Origin: Bradyrhizobium iriomotense
GTDB lineage: Bacteria; Pseudomonadota; Alphaproteobacteria; Rhizobiales; Xanthobacteraceae
NCBI RefSeq assembly: GCF_018130765.1
Contig: NZ_JAFCJZ010000026.1
Span: 1-64,000 of the forward strand
Length of the DNA: 64,000 nt
Reading direction: 5' to 3'
In this document: one piece after another, positions 25,567-34,863 of the stretch
Numbering within the stretch: position 1 is the first letter of the stretch
Layout: each line of letters opens with the position of its first letter
Program-made: the position numbers and the translations under genes
The notes under the pieces: generated by a model
The model's input: only the letters and a program-made list of their open reading frames with translations
Told to the model about the DNA's origin: nothing
The model's database searches: none

Positions 25567-25850
25567 AACTAGATGCAAATCGCAGAGATTCCCGGGGTTT
25601 CCCGCAAGGGTTCCTTAAGCTTTTGGAAACCGCGGCCCCCTACCCTGATTCCCTGGACGTGTTCAGCTTCCGCAATCGGCCAATAGCCGTTTGAGAACAT
25701 CACCTTAGCCAGAACAGCGGCTCAGGCCCAACGTTCCCCGCAGTGAACACAAGCGGAGGGACGAGCCTGAGCAGGTAATGATCCCGGGTCCCATGGGCAC
25801 AATTTCGCCTCACGGGCCGGTGATCAAGTCAGAAACGGGGACGGGGTTCC

Positions 25851-27698
25851 ATGCTTCGTAAAAACTTGTCTTCCTCGCGCTTGGCGCGGGTTGGCGTTTT
25901 CGGGCTTCTTACGGTCACCACCGCAGTCATCTTCACCAACGATGCTGCCGAGGCTCGGCGCCACCGGCGCCACTATGCGCACCACCGGGTGCAGCGCGAT
26001 GTGTCCGAGAGCTCCAGCCCGAAATTCGCGTCCATCATCGTCGACGGCAATTCCGGCGCGGTGCTCCAGTCGAACAGCCCGGACGGCATCCGCCATCCCG
26101 CTTCGCTCACCAAGATCATGACGCTCTATCTGCTGTTCGAGCGTCTTGAGTCCGGCAAGATGAAGCTCGACACCGAGATGCCGGTGTCCCAGCACGCCGC
26201 CGATCAGGATCCGACCAAGCTGAACCTGCGCGCCGGCCAGACCATCCGCGTCGAGGACGCGATCAAGGGTCTCGTCACCCGTTCCGCCAACGACGCCGCC
26301 GTGGTCATCGCGGAAGCGATCGCCGGAGATGAAGACGACTTCGCCCAGATGATGACGCGCAAGGCGCGCTCGCTCGGCATGTCCAGGACGGTCTACCGCA
26401 ACGCCAACGGCCTTCCCAACGACGAGCAGGTCACGACCGCGCGCGACCAGGCCACGCTCGGCCGCGCCATCCAGGAGCGCTTCCCGCGCTACTATCGCTA
26501 TTTTGCCACCTCGACGTTCAACTGGCGCGGCCAGTCGATCCGCAACCACAATCACCTGCTCGGCAGCGTGGAAGGCGTGGACGGCATCAAGACCGGCTAC
26601 ACCCGCGCCTCCGGCTTCAACCTCGTCAGCTCGATGCGCCGCGGCAACCGCCATCTGATCGGCGTGGTGCTCGGCGGCCGCAGCGGCGGCTCGCGCGATG
26701 CCATCATGCGCAACCTGCTCGCGGAGAACCTCGACAAGGGCGCGACCACGCACACTGTTGCTGCCGTCACCGAGCGCAACGGCGCTGATGCTTCTGCCGA
26801 TGTCGCCGACGCGTCGGATACCCCGGCCCGCGCTGCCCCGCAGGTCCAGGCTGCTGCGGCCCCGGCTCCGGAAGCTGCCCCGTCCCGCCTCGCTGCGCGC
26901 CTGTCGACGCTCGCCGCGGCGACGGCCGCGGTGCCGCCGGCCCCACCCAAGCCGGAAGCGAGCAAGCCTGAGGTCCGGCCGACCGAATCCAAGATCGAGC
27001 CCGCGCCGCTCACCAATGGCGTGATCTCGAGCCAGCCGCTCTCCATCATCCCCGGCTCGTCCGAGCCGATGAAGCCGGTCCGGGTCAAGACCGTTCAGGT
27101 CAAGGCCGGCGCCGTGAAGGTCGCCTCTGCCGCCCCGGCTCCGGTCGCTCCGCAAGTCACGAGCACGATTGCCTCCCGCTCCGACGTCGCGGAAACCTCG
27201 GGCGCCGTCGTCGCCCGCGCCGATCTGATCAACAAGCCCGAGCCCCAGAGCCAGCCCGAAGCGCCGAAGGCAGACGTCGCCCGTACCGAGTTGCCGCGCC
27301 AGCCGGCCGGCTTCGGCACCGGCAATGGCATCCTCGGCGTGCTGCCGGCCGCAACCACCGCTGCGCCCGCCCCGGCCGCCCCGAAGCTTGCGTCCGCCGA
27401 TCCGGCGCCGCAGCCGATCCAGATGAGCGCCACCACCAAGCCGGCCGTCCACAGCGGCTGGATCGTCCAGGTTGGCGCGCTCGAGAGCGAGAACGAAGCC
27501 CAGCAGCGCATCGACGCCGCGCGCAGCTCGGCCCGCGGGCTCCTCAGCAAGGCCGATCCGTTTACCGAGCCGGTCGTCGCCAAGGACAATCGCAAGCTCT
27601 ACCGCGCTCGTTTCGCCGGGCTCGAGCGCGACCAGGCCGAAGCCGTCTGCCGCGCCCTGAAGCGCGCCGACATCTCCTGCATCACCGTGCGCAACTGA
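25851..27698 (+). CDS. D-alanyl-D-alanine carboxypeptidase with C-terminal SPOR domain
   Basis: 615 residues, a penicillin-binding protein of the DacA/DacF (S11) class. A signal peptide (ending TNDAAEA) leads into the catalytic domain with SxxK in HPASLTKIM, SxN in RSANDAAV and KTG in DGIKTGYT. It trims the terminal D-Ala from peptidoglycan stems. A long Pro/Ala/Lys linker (about 300-530) joins it to a C-terminal SPOR domain (WIVQVGALESENEAQQRIDAA ... YRARFAGL), which should take it to septal glycan. A clear terminator follows. Confidence 0.94.
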   Translation: MLRKNLSSSRLARVGVFGLLTVTTAVIFTNDAAEARRHRRHYAHHRVQRDVSESSSPKFASIIVDGNSGAVLQSNSPDGIRHPASLTKIMTLYLLFERLESGKMKLDTEMPVSQHAADQDPTKLNLRAGQTIRVEDAIKGLVTRSANDAAVVIAEAIAGDEDDFAQMMTRKARSLGMSRTVYRNANGLPNDEQVTTARDQATLGRAIQERFPRYYRYFATSTFNWRGQSIRNHNHLLGSVEGVDGIKTGYTRASGFNLVSSMRRGNRHLIGVVLGGRSGGSRDAIMRNLLAENLDKGATTHTVAAVTERNGADASADVADASDTPARAAPQVQAAAAPAPEAAPSRLAARLSTLAAATAAVPPAPPKPEASKPEVRPTESKIEPAPLTNGVISSQPLSIIPGSSEPMKPVRVKTVQVKAGAVKVASAAPAPVAPQVTSTIASRSDVAETSGAVVARADLINKPEPQSQPEAPKADVARTELPRQPAGFGTGNGILGVLPAATTAAPAPAAPKLASADPAPQPIQMSATTKPAVHSGWIVQVGALESENEAQQRIDAARSSARGLLSKADPFTEPVVAKDNRKLYRARFAGLERDQAEAVCRALKRADISCITVRN

Positions 27699-27720
27699 TC
27701 GTTCGCACCGCCCCAGTCAA

Positions 27721-27748
27721 AATGCCCGCGCCTTGCGCGGGCATTTTT
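27721..27748 (+). terminator. Rho-independent terminator of the carboxypeptidase gene
   Basis: Perfect 11-base stem AATGCCCGCGC (27721-27731) and GCGCGGGCATT (27735-27745) with a CTT loop and a run of five T's. It is 22 bases after the stop codon. Confidence 0.9.
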
Positions 27749-27916
27749 GTTTTGGGGATGCGGCGGGGCCTGTTCCGCGACAACCTCTCGTCAACAATTT
27801 ACGGTTAAATTTTTACTCAAGATATCGACCACGCCGACAATGGCGGGCATCGGGGCGACGACAGACAGAGCAAACGGAGCTCACGCGGTACGGGCGTTTG
27901 TAGCGTGGTGCCGGAG

Positions 27917-28642
27917 TCAGCCGTTATGCGTGCGAAGCAGAGTATCCTTGGCCTCGTTTACCCGGGCAGCGAGATACGTCGAGCCCCCCTGGTCGGGATG
28001 GAGTTTCTTCATCAGGGACTTGTGGGCCCGGCTGATGTCGTCGCGCCCCGCCCCCGGCTGCAGGCCAAGGATCTGGTAGGCTTCCTCCGCCGTCATTTTG
28101 CCACTCGCCGCCGTGCGGCGCTGCCTCCCTGCCGCATCGCCCTGCGCGTTCTGACGCCAGGCGGGAAACCGGCGGTCCAGATAGCTTTCAAGTAAGGCCA
28201 CGCTCTCGGCGTCGAACGCCGGGACCATCGCCAAGAGGCCCGCGAGATCGAACTCGTCGAGATCGCGCCCTGCGTGAGGGCCGGCAATGATCTGGCCGCC
28301 GAGCCGGCCGGAATCGTGGTCCAGCCGCATATCGAGGAATGCCGAGCGCACCCGCGAGGCCTGACCGGTCGGGCGCGTCGCGCCGCCGCCGAACAGCCCG
28401 CCGATGTTACCGAAGCCGGCGTTCGCCAATGGCGTCCAGCCGAGCAGCCCGGCGCCGAAAATTCCGAGCGGGATTGCCACCGCCAGCTCGCCGCGCAAGC
28501 CCGTGAAGGCCGCGACCGCCAGTGCCACCACGCCGCCGCCAAACTTGATGGTGCGCGCCAGCACCGCCGGATTGGCGGAGCGGAACATCTGGAGCAGCAG
28601 ATAAAGCGTGATAACGGCGACGGCGCCGGCGATCAGGGTCAT
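27917..28642 (-). CDS. Membrane-anchored J-domain protein
   Basis: 241 residues from ATG 28642; the long open frame upstream is antisense-like noise through the VWA gene. One N-terminal membrane helix (LIAGAVAVITLYLLLQMF) and a second hydrophobic region (about 25-60) precede a soluble segment. The C-terminal J domain (about 180-241) has the HPD motif in LMKKLHPDQGGS, as in the Pam18/TIM14-like DnaJ group. It should stimulate a DnaK-type chaperone at the membrane. It lies 65 bases downstream of the VWA gene on the same strand. Confidence 0.88.
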   Translation of the reverse strand: MTLIAGAVAVITLYLLLQMFRSANPAVLARTIKFGGGVVALAVAAFTGLRGELAVAIPLGIFGAGLLGWTPLANAGFGNIGGLFGGGATRPTGQASRVRSAFLDMRLDHDSGRLGGQIIAGPHAGRDLDEFDLAGLLAMVPAFDAESVALLESYLDRRFPAWRQNAQGDAAGRQRRTAASGKMTAEEAYQILGLQPGAGRDDISRAHKSLMKKLHPDQGGSTYLAARVNEAKDTLLRTHNG

Positions 28643-28707
28643 GTCCGGAATATAGTCGGCCTTGCGACAAAATGCATGGCGTTCGCCGCCGAAGGCGAGC
28701 CTGAGCC

Positions 28708-29454
28708 CTACTTCATCTGGCCGATCAACATCGCCGCGCCGCTCGTGGTCGTCGCCAGTTTCAGCAACGCCTCGCGGCCGCCGGCGGCGTAGGCGGCAGC
28801 TGCGCGCAACAGCTCTCGCAGCTGCGCCGCCGCGCCCGGATCGAACCGGCACCAGGCGCCGCCGGTCAGGCGCGCGATCTCGCGAAACGCCTGCTCGGCT
28901 ACGGTATCGCGGCCTTCCTGAAACAGGAAGACGGGCACCTTGAGCATGCCGAGCTCGCCAGCCTTGGCGCAGAGCTCGTCGACGTTCTCCTCCATGGCAT
29001 CGCCAACGAAGACAACGGCGCGCACGCCGGACGCGACCGCCTCGCGCCGGGCCTCGCTCAGCACCTTGCCGATCTGGGTGTCGCCGCCGCGGCAATCGAT
29101 TTTGCTCATCAGCGTCGCCAGTTTGGTGCTGTCGGAGATCCAGCCCGAGGCGCGGCACTCGTTGAAGCCGCGATAGTAAACCAGCCGGATGTCGAGACTG
29201 CCGAGCGCCGCGGTCTCGCGAAACATGTCCGCCTGGAGCGCGCAGGCCATGTCCCAGGTCGGCTGCCGGCTCATCGTCGCATCCAGCGCGAAGATCAGCC
29301 GCCCCTTCGCGCCGGGCGCGTGCGGCGACAGCGCCCGCGCCTTGGCGACGAAGGCGGCAATGTCCTCCGAGGTCGACGTGCCGGCCTGCGGCACCGCGCC
29401 ACCGGCCCTCGTCGAAACGGCATCACCGCGCGGCTTGATGGGTTCGCCCGACAT
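28708..29454 (-). CDS. VWA domain-containing protein
   Basis: 248 residues. The von Willebrand A fold is recognised from LIFALDATMSRQPTWD (a D-x-T-x-S form of the MIDAS), SLDIRLVYYRGFNEC, the DTQIGKVLSEARREA helix and AVVFVGDAMEE. No signal peptide, so cytoplasmic. The family is of unknown role, here paired with a J-domain gene, which suggests a chaperone-linked assembly. Upstream lies a hairpin (29515-29548). Confidence 0.85.
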   Translation of the reverse strand: MSGEPIKPRGDAVSTRAGGAVPQAGTSTSEDIAAFVAKARALSPHAPGAKGRLIFALDATMSRQPTWDMACALQADMFRETAALGSLDIRLVYYRGFNECRASGWISDSTKLATLMSKIDCRGGDTQIGKVLSEARREAVASGVRAVVFVGDAMEENVDELCAKAGELGMLKVPVFLFQEGRDTVAEQAFREIARLTGGAWCRFDPGAAAQLRELLRAAAAYAAGGREALLKLATTTSGAAMLIGQMK

Positions 29455-29514
29455 CGCTGCTCAACCAAGCGTGGGGGACTAATGTGGCGAGCGCAGGCAG
29501 CCCGGTCAATGTGC

Positions 29515-29548
29515 AAAGCCTCCGCGGGCGGACGCCGGCGGAGGCTTT
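29515..29548. terminator. GC-rich hairpin after the alpha/beta hydrolase gene
   Basis: Stem AAAGCCTCCGC (29515-29525) with GCGGAGGCTTT (29538-29548) around a 12-base loop. It sits 28 bases past the hydrolase stop. The T tract on the minus-strand transcript is short (three), so it is a weak or rho-assisted terminator. Confidence 0.65.
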
Positions 29549-29576
29549 GAAATCGATGCTAATGATGAGGGAGGCG

Positions 29577-30437
29577 TCAGCTCTTGGCGGGTCCCATCAG
29601 AGCGACCGGACCGGGCTCGAGGATCTTGGGCGGGGACGATTGCGTGTCGACCGGCGCCATCTCGCTGTCCGTCGCACTCAGGAACTTGTCGAGCATGCCC
29701 TGGATCGAGTTCTTGGCCGCATCCGGGCCAGTGTCGCGCATGTCGTTATGCTGGAATTCGGTCTTCACGACCTGGATGCCCGCCTTCTCGCATTCCTCGT
29801 CCGTCGGGATCACGCCCGCATCGGCCTTGAACTGCGGATCGGTGGAGCGGAACGACAGGATCTTGAACTTGCCGGCGGTGACGAAGGGCACGCGCAGATT
29901 GTCGAGCGTGACGACCTTCTTGACCTCATCCGGATACTGCTTGGCGAAGTACATGGTGATGTCGCCGCCCATGGAGTGGCCGACCATCGTCACCTTGTCA
30001 TAGTCAGCGTTGGGCTGAACCTTCTTCATCTCCTGCATGGCGAGATGGATGTTGGCGACGCCGCGCAGGATCTGCGGCAGCCGGCCGACATAGAGCTCGC
30101 CGGGCTTGGTCACCATCGGAGGATCGGTCGGCAGGTCATGCTGCGGGCTCACCACCATGTAGCCGCGCGCAGCGAAGATGTTGGCGAGGAAGGCGTACTC
30201 GGTGTTCTTGACGGTATTGCCGTGGTTGATCACGGCGACCGGCAGCGTGATCATGCCGGCAGTGGCCTGCATTTCCTTGTCGCGGCGCACCGCGATGTCG
30301 ACGGGCACCGGACGATTGTCGCGCGAAGCGTCGTAGAAGGTGATGGTCTCGTGCTTGATCGCCCACTTGCTCGCCGTGAAATAGGCGACGCCGCAGAGGG
30401 CACTGACCGAAACCAGAACGGCAATTCCACGCTTCAT
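29577..30437 (-). CDS. Alpha/beta hydrolase
   Basis: 286 residues with an N-terminal hydrophobic helix (AVLVSVSALCGVAYF), so exported or anchored. The nucleophile elbow GHSMGGD and the oxyanion region VINHGN are clear, and the fold resembles the chlorophyllase/PAF-acetylhydrolase-like group. The catalytic acid is less certain (SFRSTDPQF region) and the base is probably in QHNDMRD. Substrate unknown; a periplasmic esterase is the simplest reading. Confidence 0.85.
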   Translation of the reverse strand: MKRGIAVLVSVSALCGVAYFTASKWAIKHETITFYDASRDNRPVPVDIAVRRDKEMQATAGMITLPVAVINHGNTVKNTEYAFLANIFAARGYMVVSPQHDLPTDPPMVTKPGELYVGRLPQILRGVANIHLAMQEMKKVQPNADYDKVTMVGHSMGGDITMYFAKQYPDEVKKVVTLDNLRVPFVTAGKFKILSFRSTDPQFKADAGVIPTDEECEKAGIQVVKTEFQHNDMRDTGPDAAKNSIQGMLDKFLSATDSEMAPVDTQSSPPKILEPGPVALMGPAKS

Positions 30438-30780
30438 TTTCGTCCTCAGCCTCAGGCTCTTGCGGCCTGAATCCCTGTTGAAAATCGTGTTCTTCCGAGG
30501 CTCTTCGGCCCCTGGTCGCCTATTCCCTAATATATGTCACAGCAGCGTGACAGGAAGGCTAAATATTGTGAACCGCCAGCCCTTTCATTGTGCGGCGCAC
30601 TCATTTCTTGGGCACCCCATTCTCATACCGTTACGTCAGGGTGCAGGTCCCCATCCGACGCAACCAGTCGCGATGGGGTTCAATTTCGCAGTAAACTTGG
30701 GGTGAAACGGCCGAGCGCCGACTTGGTTCCGGGCAGGAACAACCGCTTAGATCGGCTGGAAGTAGCGATATACCGCCGCC
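30438..30780. other. Gap between the hydrolase gene and mipZ
   Basis: About 340 bases with no gene I can support; frames on + lack product similarity and ribosome sites. It holds the hydrolase promoter on its left part. No RNA gene or repeat seen. Confidence 0.5.
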
Positions 30781-31704
30781 TCAGGCGCCGAGGATGTCGT
30801 GAACCTCGAGCGGCTTGTCGACCTGGCTGAACCATTCGGCGCGATTTGCCGCACGGCGGCGACCGCGCTCGTCGAGCGGAAGCTTGAGCTGGCGGAGCAG
30901 GCTCGTCACCTCCTCCCGCGCGGTGAGATGGCCGAGATTGGGCCGCATGCCGAGCGTGGCCTCGTCGATCTCGTCGAGGGCGGTCAGGCCGCGCGGGAAG
31001 AATTCGCGGTAGACGACGCGCTCGGCGAAGCCGTCGACATAGCGGAAGCCGAGCCGCAGCGACAAATCCTTCAGCCCGTCGGCGACGAGCTGCTTGTTGC
31101 GGGAGCCGAGCATGGACAGGCGGTTGCGCACCACGATCCAGTCGGTGGTCGAGCCGTCGAGCTGGCGGCGCTTGCGCCTGACGTCCCGCACCATCTCGGC
31201 ATAGTGACTCTCGCCCGTCACCGCATAGTTGGTCGGATCGACGGTGCCGAGCACGTCGAAATCGAGGAAGCTGTCGTTGATCGGCGTGACCAGCGTGTCG
31301 GCCATCGAATGGGCGAGCCGCATCAGGTAGCTGTCGGTGCCGGGCGTATCAATGACGATGAAATCGAAGCTGCTCTCGACCGCCGAGACCGCCTCCATGA
31401 ACTGCTGGAACTCGGAGTTCTCGTTGTCGGCGATCTGCATGGTCTCGCCGAGCCTGATGCAGCGATGCACCGGCAGCTCGAGGTCGAGCTTGGTGCGGCG
31501 GGCCCAGGCGGCGCGGTTGTCGATGTAGTGGGTGAAGCTTTGCTGGCGGCAGTCGAGGTCGATGGTGGCGACACGCTGGCCGGCCTTCAGAAGCGCAACA
31601 GCGATGTGCAAGGCGGTGGTCGATTTGCCGGAGCCGCCCTTCTCGTTGCCGAGCACGACCACATGCGCCGAGCCTGACTGGCCTTGGCTAGCTTGCACGA
31701 GCAT
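30781..31704 (-). CDS. mipZ: Division plane positioning ATPase MipZ
   Basis: 307 residues from ATG 31704 (eight codons inside the longest frame). The deviant Walker A GNEKGGSGKST, LDCRQQSFTHYIDNR and DFIVIDTPGTDSYL identify the MipZ branch of the ParA/MinD family. In Caulobacter MipZ dimers form a gradient from ParB at the poles and block FtsZ polymerisation, placing the septum at midcell. The sequence agrees through RLGFRYVDGFAERVVYREFFPRGLT. It stands alone and diverges from panC. Confidence 0.95.
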   Translation of the reverse strand: MLVQASQGQSGSAHVVVLGNEKGGSGKSTTALHIAVALLKAGQRVATIDLDCRQQSFTHYIDNRAAWARRTKLDLELPVHRCIRLGETMQIADNENSEFQQFMEAVSAVESSFDFIVIDTPGTDSYLMRLAHSMADTLVTPINDSFLDFDVLGTVDPTNYAVTGESHYAEMVRDVRRKRRQLDGSTTDWIVVRNRLSMLGSRNKQLVADGLKDLSLRLGFRYVDGFAERVVYREFFPRGLTALDEIDEATLGMRPNLGHLTAREEVTSLLRQLKLPLDERGRRRAANRAEWFSQVDKPLEVHDILGA

Positions 31705-31806
31705 AGCGATCCTCAACACCCCTAACAAATATCTTCGAGTTGGCCGCGTCTGCGGTCAAGTGAAATGCGTGACAGGTAATGCAAATCGCAGCGCGCCGTT
31801 CTTCAT

Positions 31807-31829
31807 GATGAATGGCGGCGCCATTCATC
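31807..31829. promoter_or_regulatory. Perfect inverted repeat in the mipZ-panC promoter region
   Basis: GATGAATGGC (31807-31816), a three-base centre, and GCCATTCATC (31820-31829). It lies 103 bases upstream of the mipZ start and 160 upstream of panC. It is either an operator or a hairpin; no regulator is identifiable. Confidence 0.45.
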
Positions 31830-31987
31830 GTCTGTGATCCAGCCCACAATGTCGCAACATCGCGCGTGGTTTTGCGCGGGATGCTGTGCCGCATCCGTGC
31901 GCATGGCGTCCACGACTGCCGATTGTTAAGGTTAGCCGGCAAGGCGCCGAGCCGTTCGCCGCTGATTCCCAACCCCGTCGAGTCCTG

Positions 31988-32839
31988 ATGTCGCCAAGTC
32001 CCCTGATCGCCCGCACGGTCCCCGCGCTCCGGCGCGCCGTCGACAATCTTCGCAAGCGAAAGGCCACCATCGCGCTGGTCCCGACCATGGGGGCGCTCCA
32101 TGACGGGCATGTGTCGCTGGTACGTCTCGCCAAGCGGCGCGCCAGCCGCGTCGTGGTGTCGATCTTCGTCAACCCGACCCAGTTCGCTCCGACCGAGGAC
32201 TTCGGTGCCTATCCGCGCACCTGGAAGTCGGACATCGCCAAGCTCGCGGCCGAGGACGTCGATATCGTCTGGCATCCCGGCGTCGAGGCCATGTACCCGG
32301 AGGGCTTTGCCACCCGCATCGCGCCGGAGGGACCGGCGCTGGCCGGCCTCGAGGACCGCTTCCGGCCCCATTTCTTCGGCGGCGTCGCCACCGTCGTCGG
32401 CAAGCTGTTCACGCAGTGCCGGCCGGATGTCGCGATCTTCGGCGAGAAGGACTTTCAGCAATTGCGGGTGGTGACGCAGATGGCACGGGACCTCGATCTC
32501 GGCGTCAAGGTGATCGGCTCGCGCACCGTGCGCGAGCGCGACGGGCTCGCGATGTCCTCGCGCAACGTCTACCTCTCGGCGGAGGAGCGGCAGACCGCGA
32601 CCACGCTCTACCGCGCCATGAAGGAGAGCGCCGGACGCATCCGCGGCGGCGAAGCCATCGCGCCCGCCATGGCGCGCGGCGCTGCGATGATCAAGGCGGC
32701 CGGCTTTGCGCTCGACTATTTCGAGGCCCGCCACGCCGCAACGCTTGCAGAGGTCACCTCGCGCAAGGACGGGCCCTTGCGCATCCTCGTCGCGGCCAAG
32801 CTCGGCACGACGCGGCTGATCGACAATATCGCGGTTTAG
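31988..32839 (+). CDS. panC: Pantothenate synthetase
   Basis: 283 residues from ATG 31988. It joins pantoate and beta-alanine using ATP, the last step to vitamin B5. Hallmarks: VPTMGALHDGHVSLV (HxGH nucleotide site), SIFVNPTQF, FFGGVATVVGKLF, FGEKDFQQL and the KMSKS-equivalent MSSRN. panB and panD are not nearby. Its stop overlaps the stop of the convergent DUF1489 gene by four bases. Confidence 0.96.
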   Translation: MSPSPLIARTVPALRRAVDNLRKRKATIALVPTMGALHDGHVSLVRLAKRRASRVVVSIFVNPTQFAPTEDFGAYPRTWKSDIAKLAAEDVDIVWHPGVEAMYPEGFATRIAPEGPALAGLEDRFRPHFFGGVATVVGKLFTQCRPDVAIFGEKDFQQLRVVTQMARDLDLGVKVIGSRTVRERDGLAMSSRNVYLSAEERQTATTLYRAMKESAGRIRGGEAIAPAMARGAAMIKAAGFALDYFEARHAATLAEVTSRKDGPLRILVAAKLGTTRLIDNIAV

Positions 32840-33276
32840 AGCAGCCCGAGATCGCGCAGCTCGCGCCGCATCGGCTCTGGCATGGCCGCGATCGAGCCGG
32901 CGGCAGATTTACCGAGATCGGGCGGCACGGAATCCTCGGTGAGATAGCGCCAGCCCTGGAAGGGGCGCATCGGCCGCGGCGACACCGGGATCACCTTCGG
33001 CTGCATCACGATGCGGCAGCGTCCGATACCGTCCTTGTCGCGGAACGGCTCGATGCCGATGATCTTTTCGCGTGCGGCGATCTCGCCCTTGATGACCCAG
33101 TAGAGCGACCCGCCGGCGAGGATCTCGGCATCGCGCTTGGGCACCATGCGGGTGATGTGGATGTGGTGTTGCGGCAGACCCTTCTTCTTGGCGGTCTGCA
33201 TCCGTTCGGCCACCCACTCCTTCAATTCCTTGACGGAGTCGCAGCCGACGGCGAGCTTGATCAGATGGAGTGGCAT
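32836..33276 (-). CDS. DUF1489 family protein
   Basis: 146 residues. The LIKLAVGCDSVKELKEW opening, LYWVIKGEI and ASVDPRPMRPFQGWRYL-like segment (here SPRPMRPFQGWRYL) are typical of this alphaproteobacterial family, whose role is unknown. Cytoplasmic. It converges on panC with overlapping stops. Confidence 0.88.
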   Translation of the reverse strand: MPLHLIKLAVGCDSVKELKEWVAERMQTAKKKGLPQHHIHITRMVPKRDAEILAGGSLYWVIKGEIAAREKIIGIEPFRDKDGIGRCRIVMQPKVIPVSPRPMRPFQGWRYLTEDSVPPDLGKSAAGSIAAMPEPMRRELRDLGLL

Positions 33277-33318
33277 GCCCCAGCATTAGCCGGGCAGCCA
33301 CGCATTTGGAATGCCGAA

Positions 33319-34314
33319 CTACTCGTTATCCGCAGCCGGAGCAGCCGGCGCGGAAGCCGGTGGCGCGAGCGGAACCGGTGCTGCAGCCGGCGCACGCGCG
33401 GCCTTCGGCGCCGGCGGCTTCTTGGCGGCCGGTGCCGCGGGGGCCGCAGCCTGCGCCGAGGTCGCGGCCGGCGCGCGCGGCGCCGCGGGCGCAGCGCCGG
33501 CGGCAGGCGCCGCCTGGCGCGTCGCCGCAGTGGGAGGCTCCGGATTCATGATGCTCACCGGCGGCGTCGACGAGGCGCTCGGGAACTCCGCATTGGTCGG
33601 CTTGCCCGTCGGCATCGACGGCGGCATCCCCGCGAGCGCGGCCGTGGCGGGCATTGCCGGCGACGCCGCAGGCGCATTCCAGGTCGGGGCGTAGCGTGCG
33701 ACCAGCGTGTCGTAGAGATGGGAATCCATGTTGGCGGCGACCTGCTGCTGATCCGTCAGCGAGCGGAAGGCGGCACAATCGAACTGCGTGCAGCCGTCGC
33801 GCGCGACCAGCACCTGCGCGACGAGGCCGTAGCGATCCCGCTCCAGCGACTTGCGCAGCACCTTCATGTCGAGCGTCAGGCTCTTCTCGGCGGTCGCGGC
33901 ATCGCCGAGCGCGGTGAGCCGGTCGATCCTGACCGCGGTGTAGGCAACGGCCGCTGCTGCGGTGTCGGGGGCGCCGAACAGCGCCTTCTCGCAGCCTGCG
34001 GCCACGGCATCACCGGCGAGGCCATCGAGACAAGACAGCGCCGGCAGGCTCGCGGTGACCGCGGCTTGCGCGCGTGCCTCGGTCGGCGCGTCCTGCGCCT
34101 CCGGCCCATAGACGCGCACCGTGGCAGCCCCCGCGATGGCGATGGACAGCAGCGTAATTACCGTCAGCGCGCCGTTGGCGACCGACCTCTCGGCGCGCAG
34201 CAGCGTGACCAGCAGGATCAATCCGAAGAATGCGGCCGCGGCCAGCGTCATCCACATCGGGAGGGCCGGCGAGCGCCAGGTTTGGTCGAGCGAAGTGGCC
34301 CATGCCCAGTTCAT
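33319..34314 (-). CDS. Membrane protein with Ala/Pro-rich C-terminal tail
   Basis: 331 residues. Two N-terminal membrane helices (MWMTLAAAAFFGLILLVTLL and GALTVITLLSIAIAGAA) precede a globular part of about 130 residues with paired cysteines (LSCLDG, AGCEKA, DGCTQFDC). The last 110 residues are low-complexity Ala/Pro/Lys. I know this arrangement as a conserved Bradyrhizobium hypothetical protein. The globular part faces the periplasm if the second helix ends the membrane region. Confidence 0.75.
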   Translation of the reverse strand: MNWAWATSLDQTWRSPALPMWMTLAAAAFFGLILLVTLLRAERSVANGALTVITLLSIAIAGAATVRVYGPEAQDAPTEARAQAAVTASLPALSCLDGLAGDAVAAGCEKALFGAPDTAAAAVAYTAVRIDRLTALGDAATAEKSLTLDMKVLRKSLERDRYGLVAQVLVARDGCTQFDCAAFRSLTDQQQVAANMDSHLYDTLVARYAPTWNAPAASPAMPATAALAGMPPSMPTGKPTNAEFPSASSTPPVSIMNPEPPTAATRQAAPAAGAAPAAPRAPAATSAQAAAPAAPAAKKPPAPKAARAPAAAPVPLAPPASAPAAPAADNE

Positions 34315-34472
34315 GCGCGACGTCCCCTCACGCGAGCAGCGAGCGAATGGTCAAAGCGAGCACCGCGAGTCGGCAACTGCCCCCGCCCCCACCTTGTGAA
34401 GGCGAAGCGGGCCTTTTGACGGCGAGCGGAGCAAATTCCTCCGCGATGACAATGGGCGGTGTCGGCGGCGCG

Positions 34473-34676
34473 TCAGGACAGCGCCAGCTGACTTTCCTTG
34501 GCGACCCGTTCGAACGCCTCGGTCGAGCTCTTGATCCGGTACTGGCAGTCGTCGCCTTCCGTCGGCAGCAGGCGGATGACCTCATACGAGCCGCTGGCAG
34601 CGGGGCGCGCGACGTTGCTGGCCGTGAACAGAACGCGCGTTCCAACGGGGAATTTGTGCTTCAACACCCTCTCCAT
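34473..34676 (-). CDS. Small conserved hypothetical protein (67 aa)
   Basis: A short beta-rich sequence (KFPVGTRVLFTASN, SYEVIRLLPTEGDDCQYRIKS) resembling an SH3/KOW-like barrel, with a charged C-terminal helix (EAFERVAKESQ). Such proteins are widespread in Bradyrhizobium; no function known. It stands alone in a 550-base gap. Confidence 0.7.
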   Translation of the reverse strand: MERVLKHKFPVGTRVLFTASNVARPAASGSYEVIRLLPTEGDDCQYRIKSSTEAFERVAKESQLALS

Positions 34677-34863
34677 AACTCAAACAACGCCTGCCTCGCC
34701 CATGGTCCCACTGCGATGGCCGGCCGGAAACCCGGGTGCTGTATAGCATGCATGCGGCGTTTTTGACCAGCCTCATGCAAGCCTGGTGAACGTACAAATT
34801 TTGAAGTCTTTTCAGGACGATAACGGGAACCGCGGCCCACTTTGATACCGCTGGAACCGAGCC

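Noticed and set aside
25824..27452. 542-codon frame on - opposite the D,D-carboxypeptidase
   Set aside because: Gly/Arg-rich shadow without domain; the + gene has all PBP motifs.
32416..34419. 667-codon frame on + spanning panC, DUF1489 and the next gene
   Set aside because: Runs through three supported genes and becomes almost pure Arg/Gly; a GC-content artefact.
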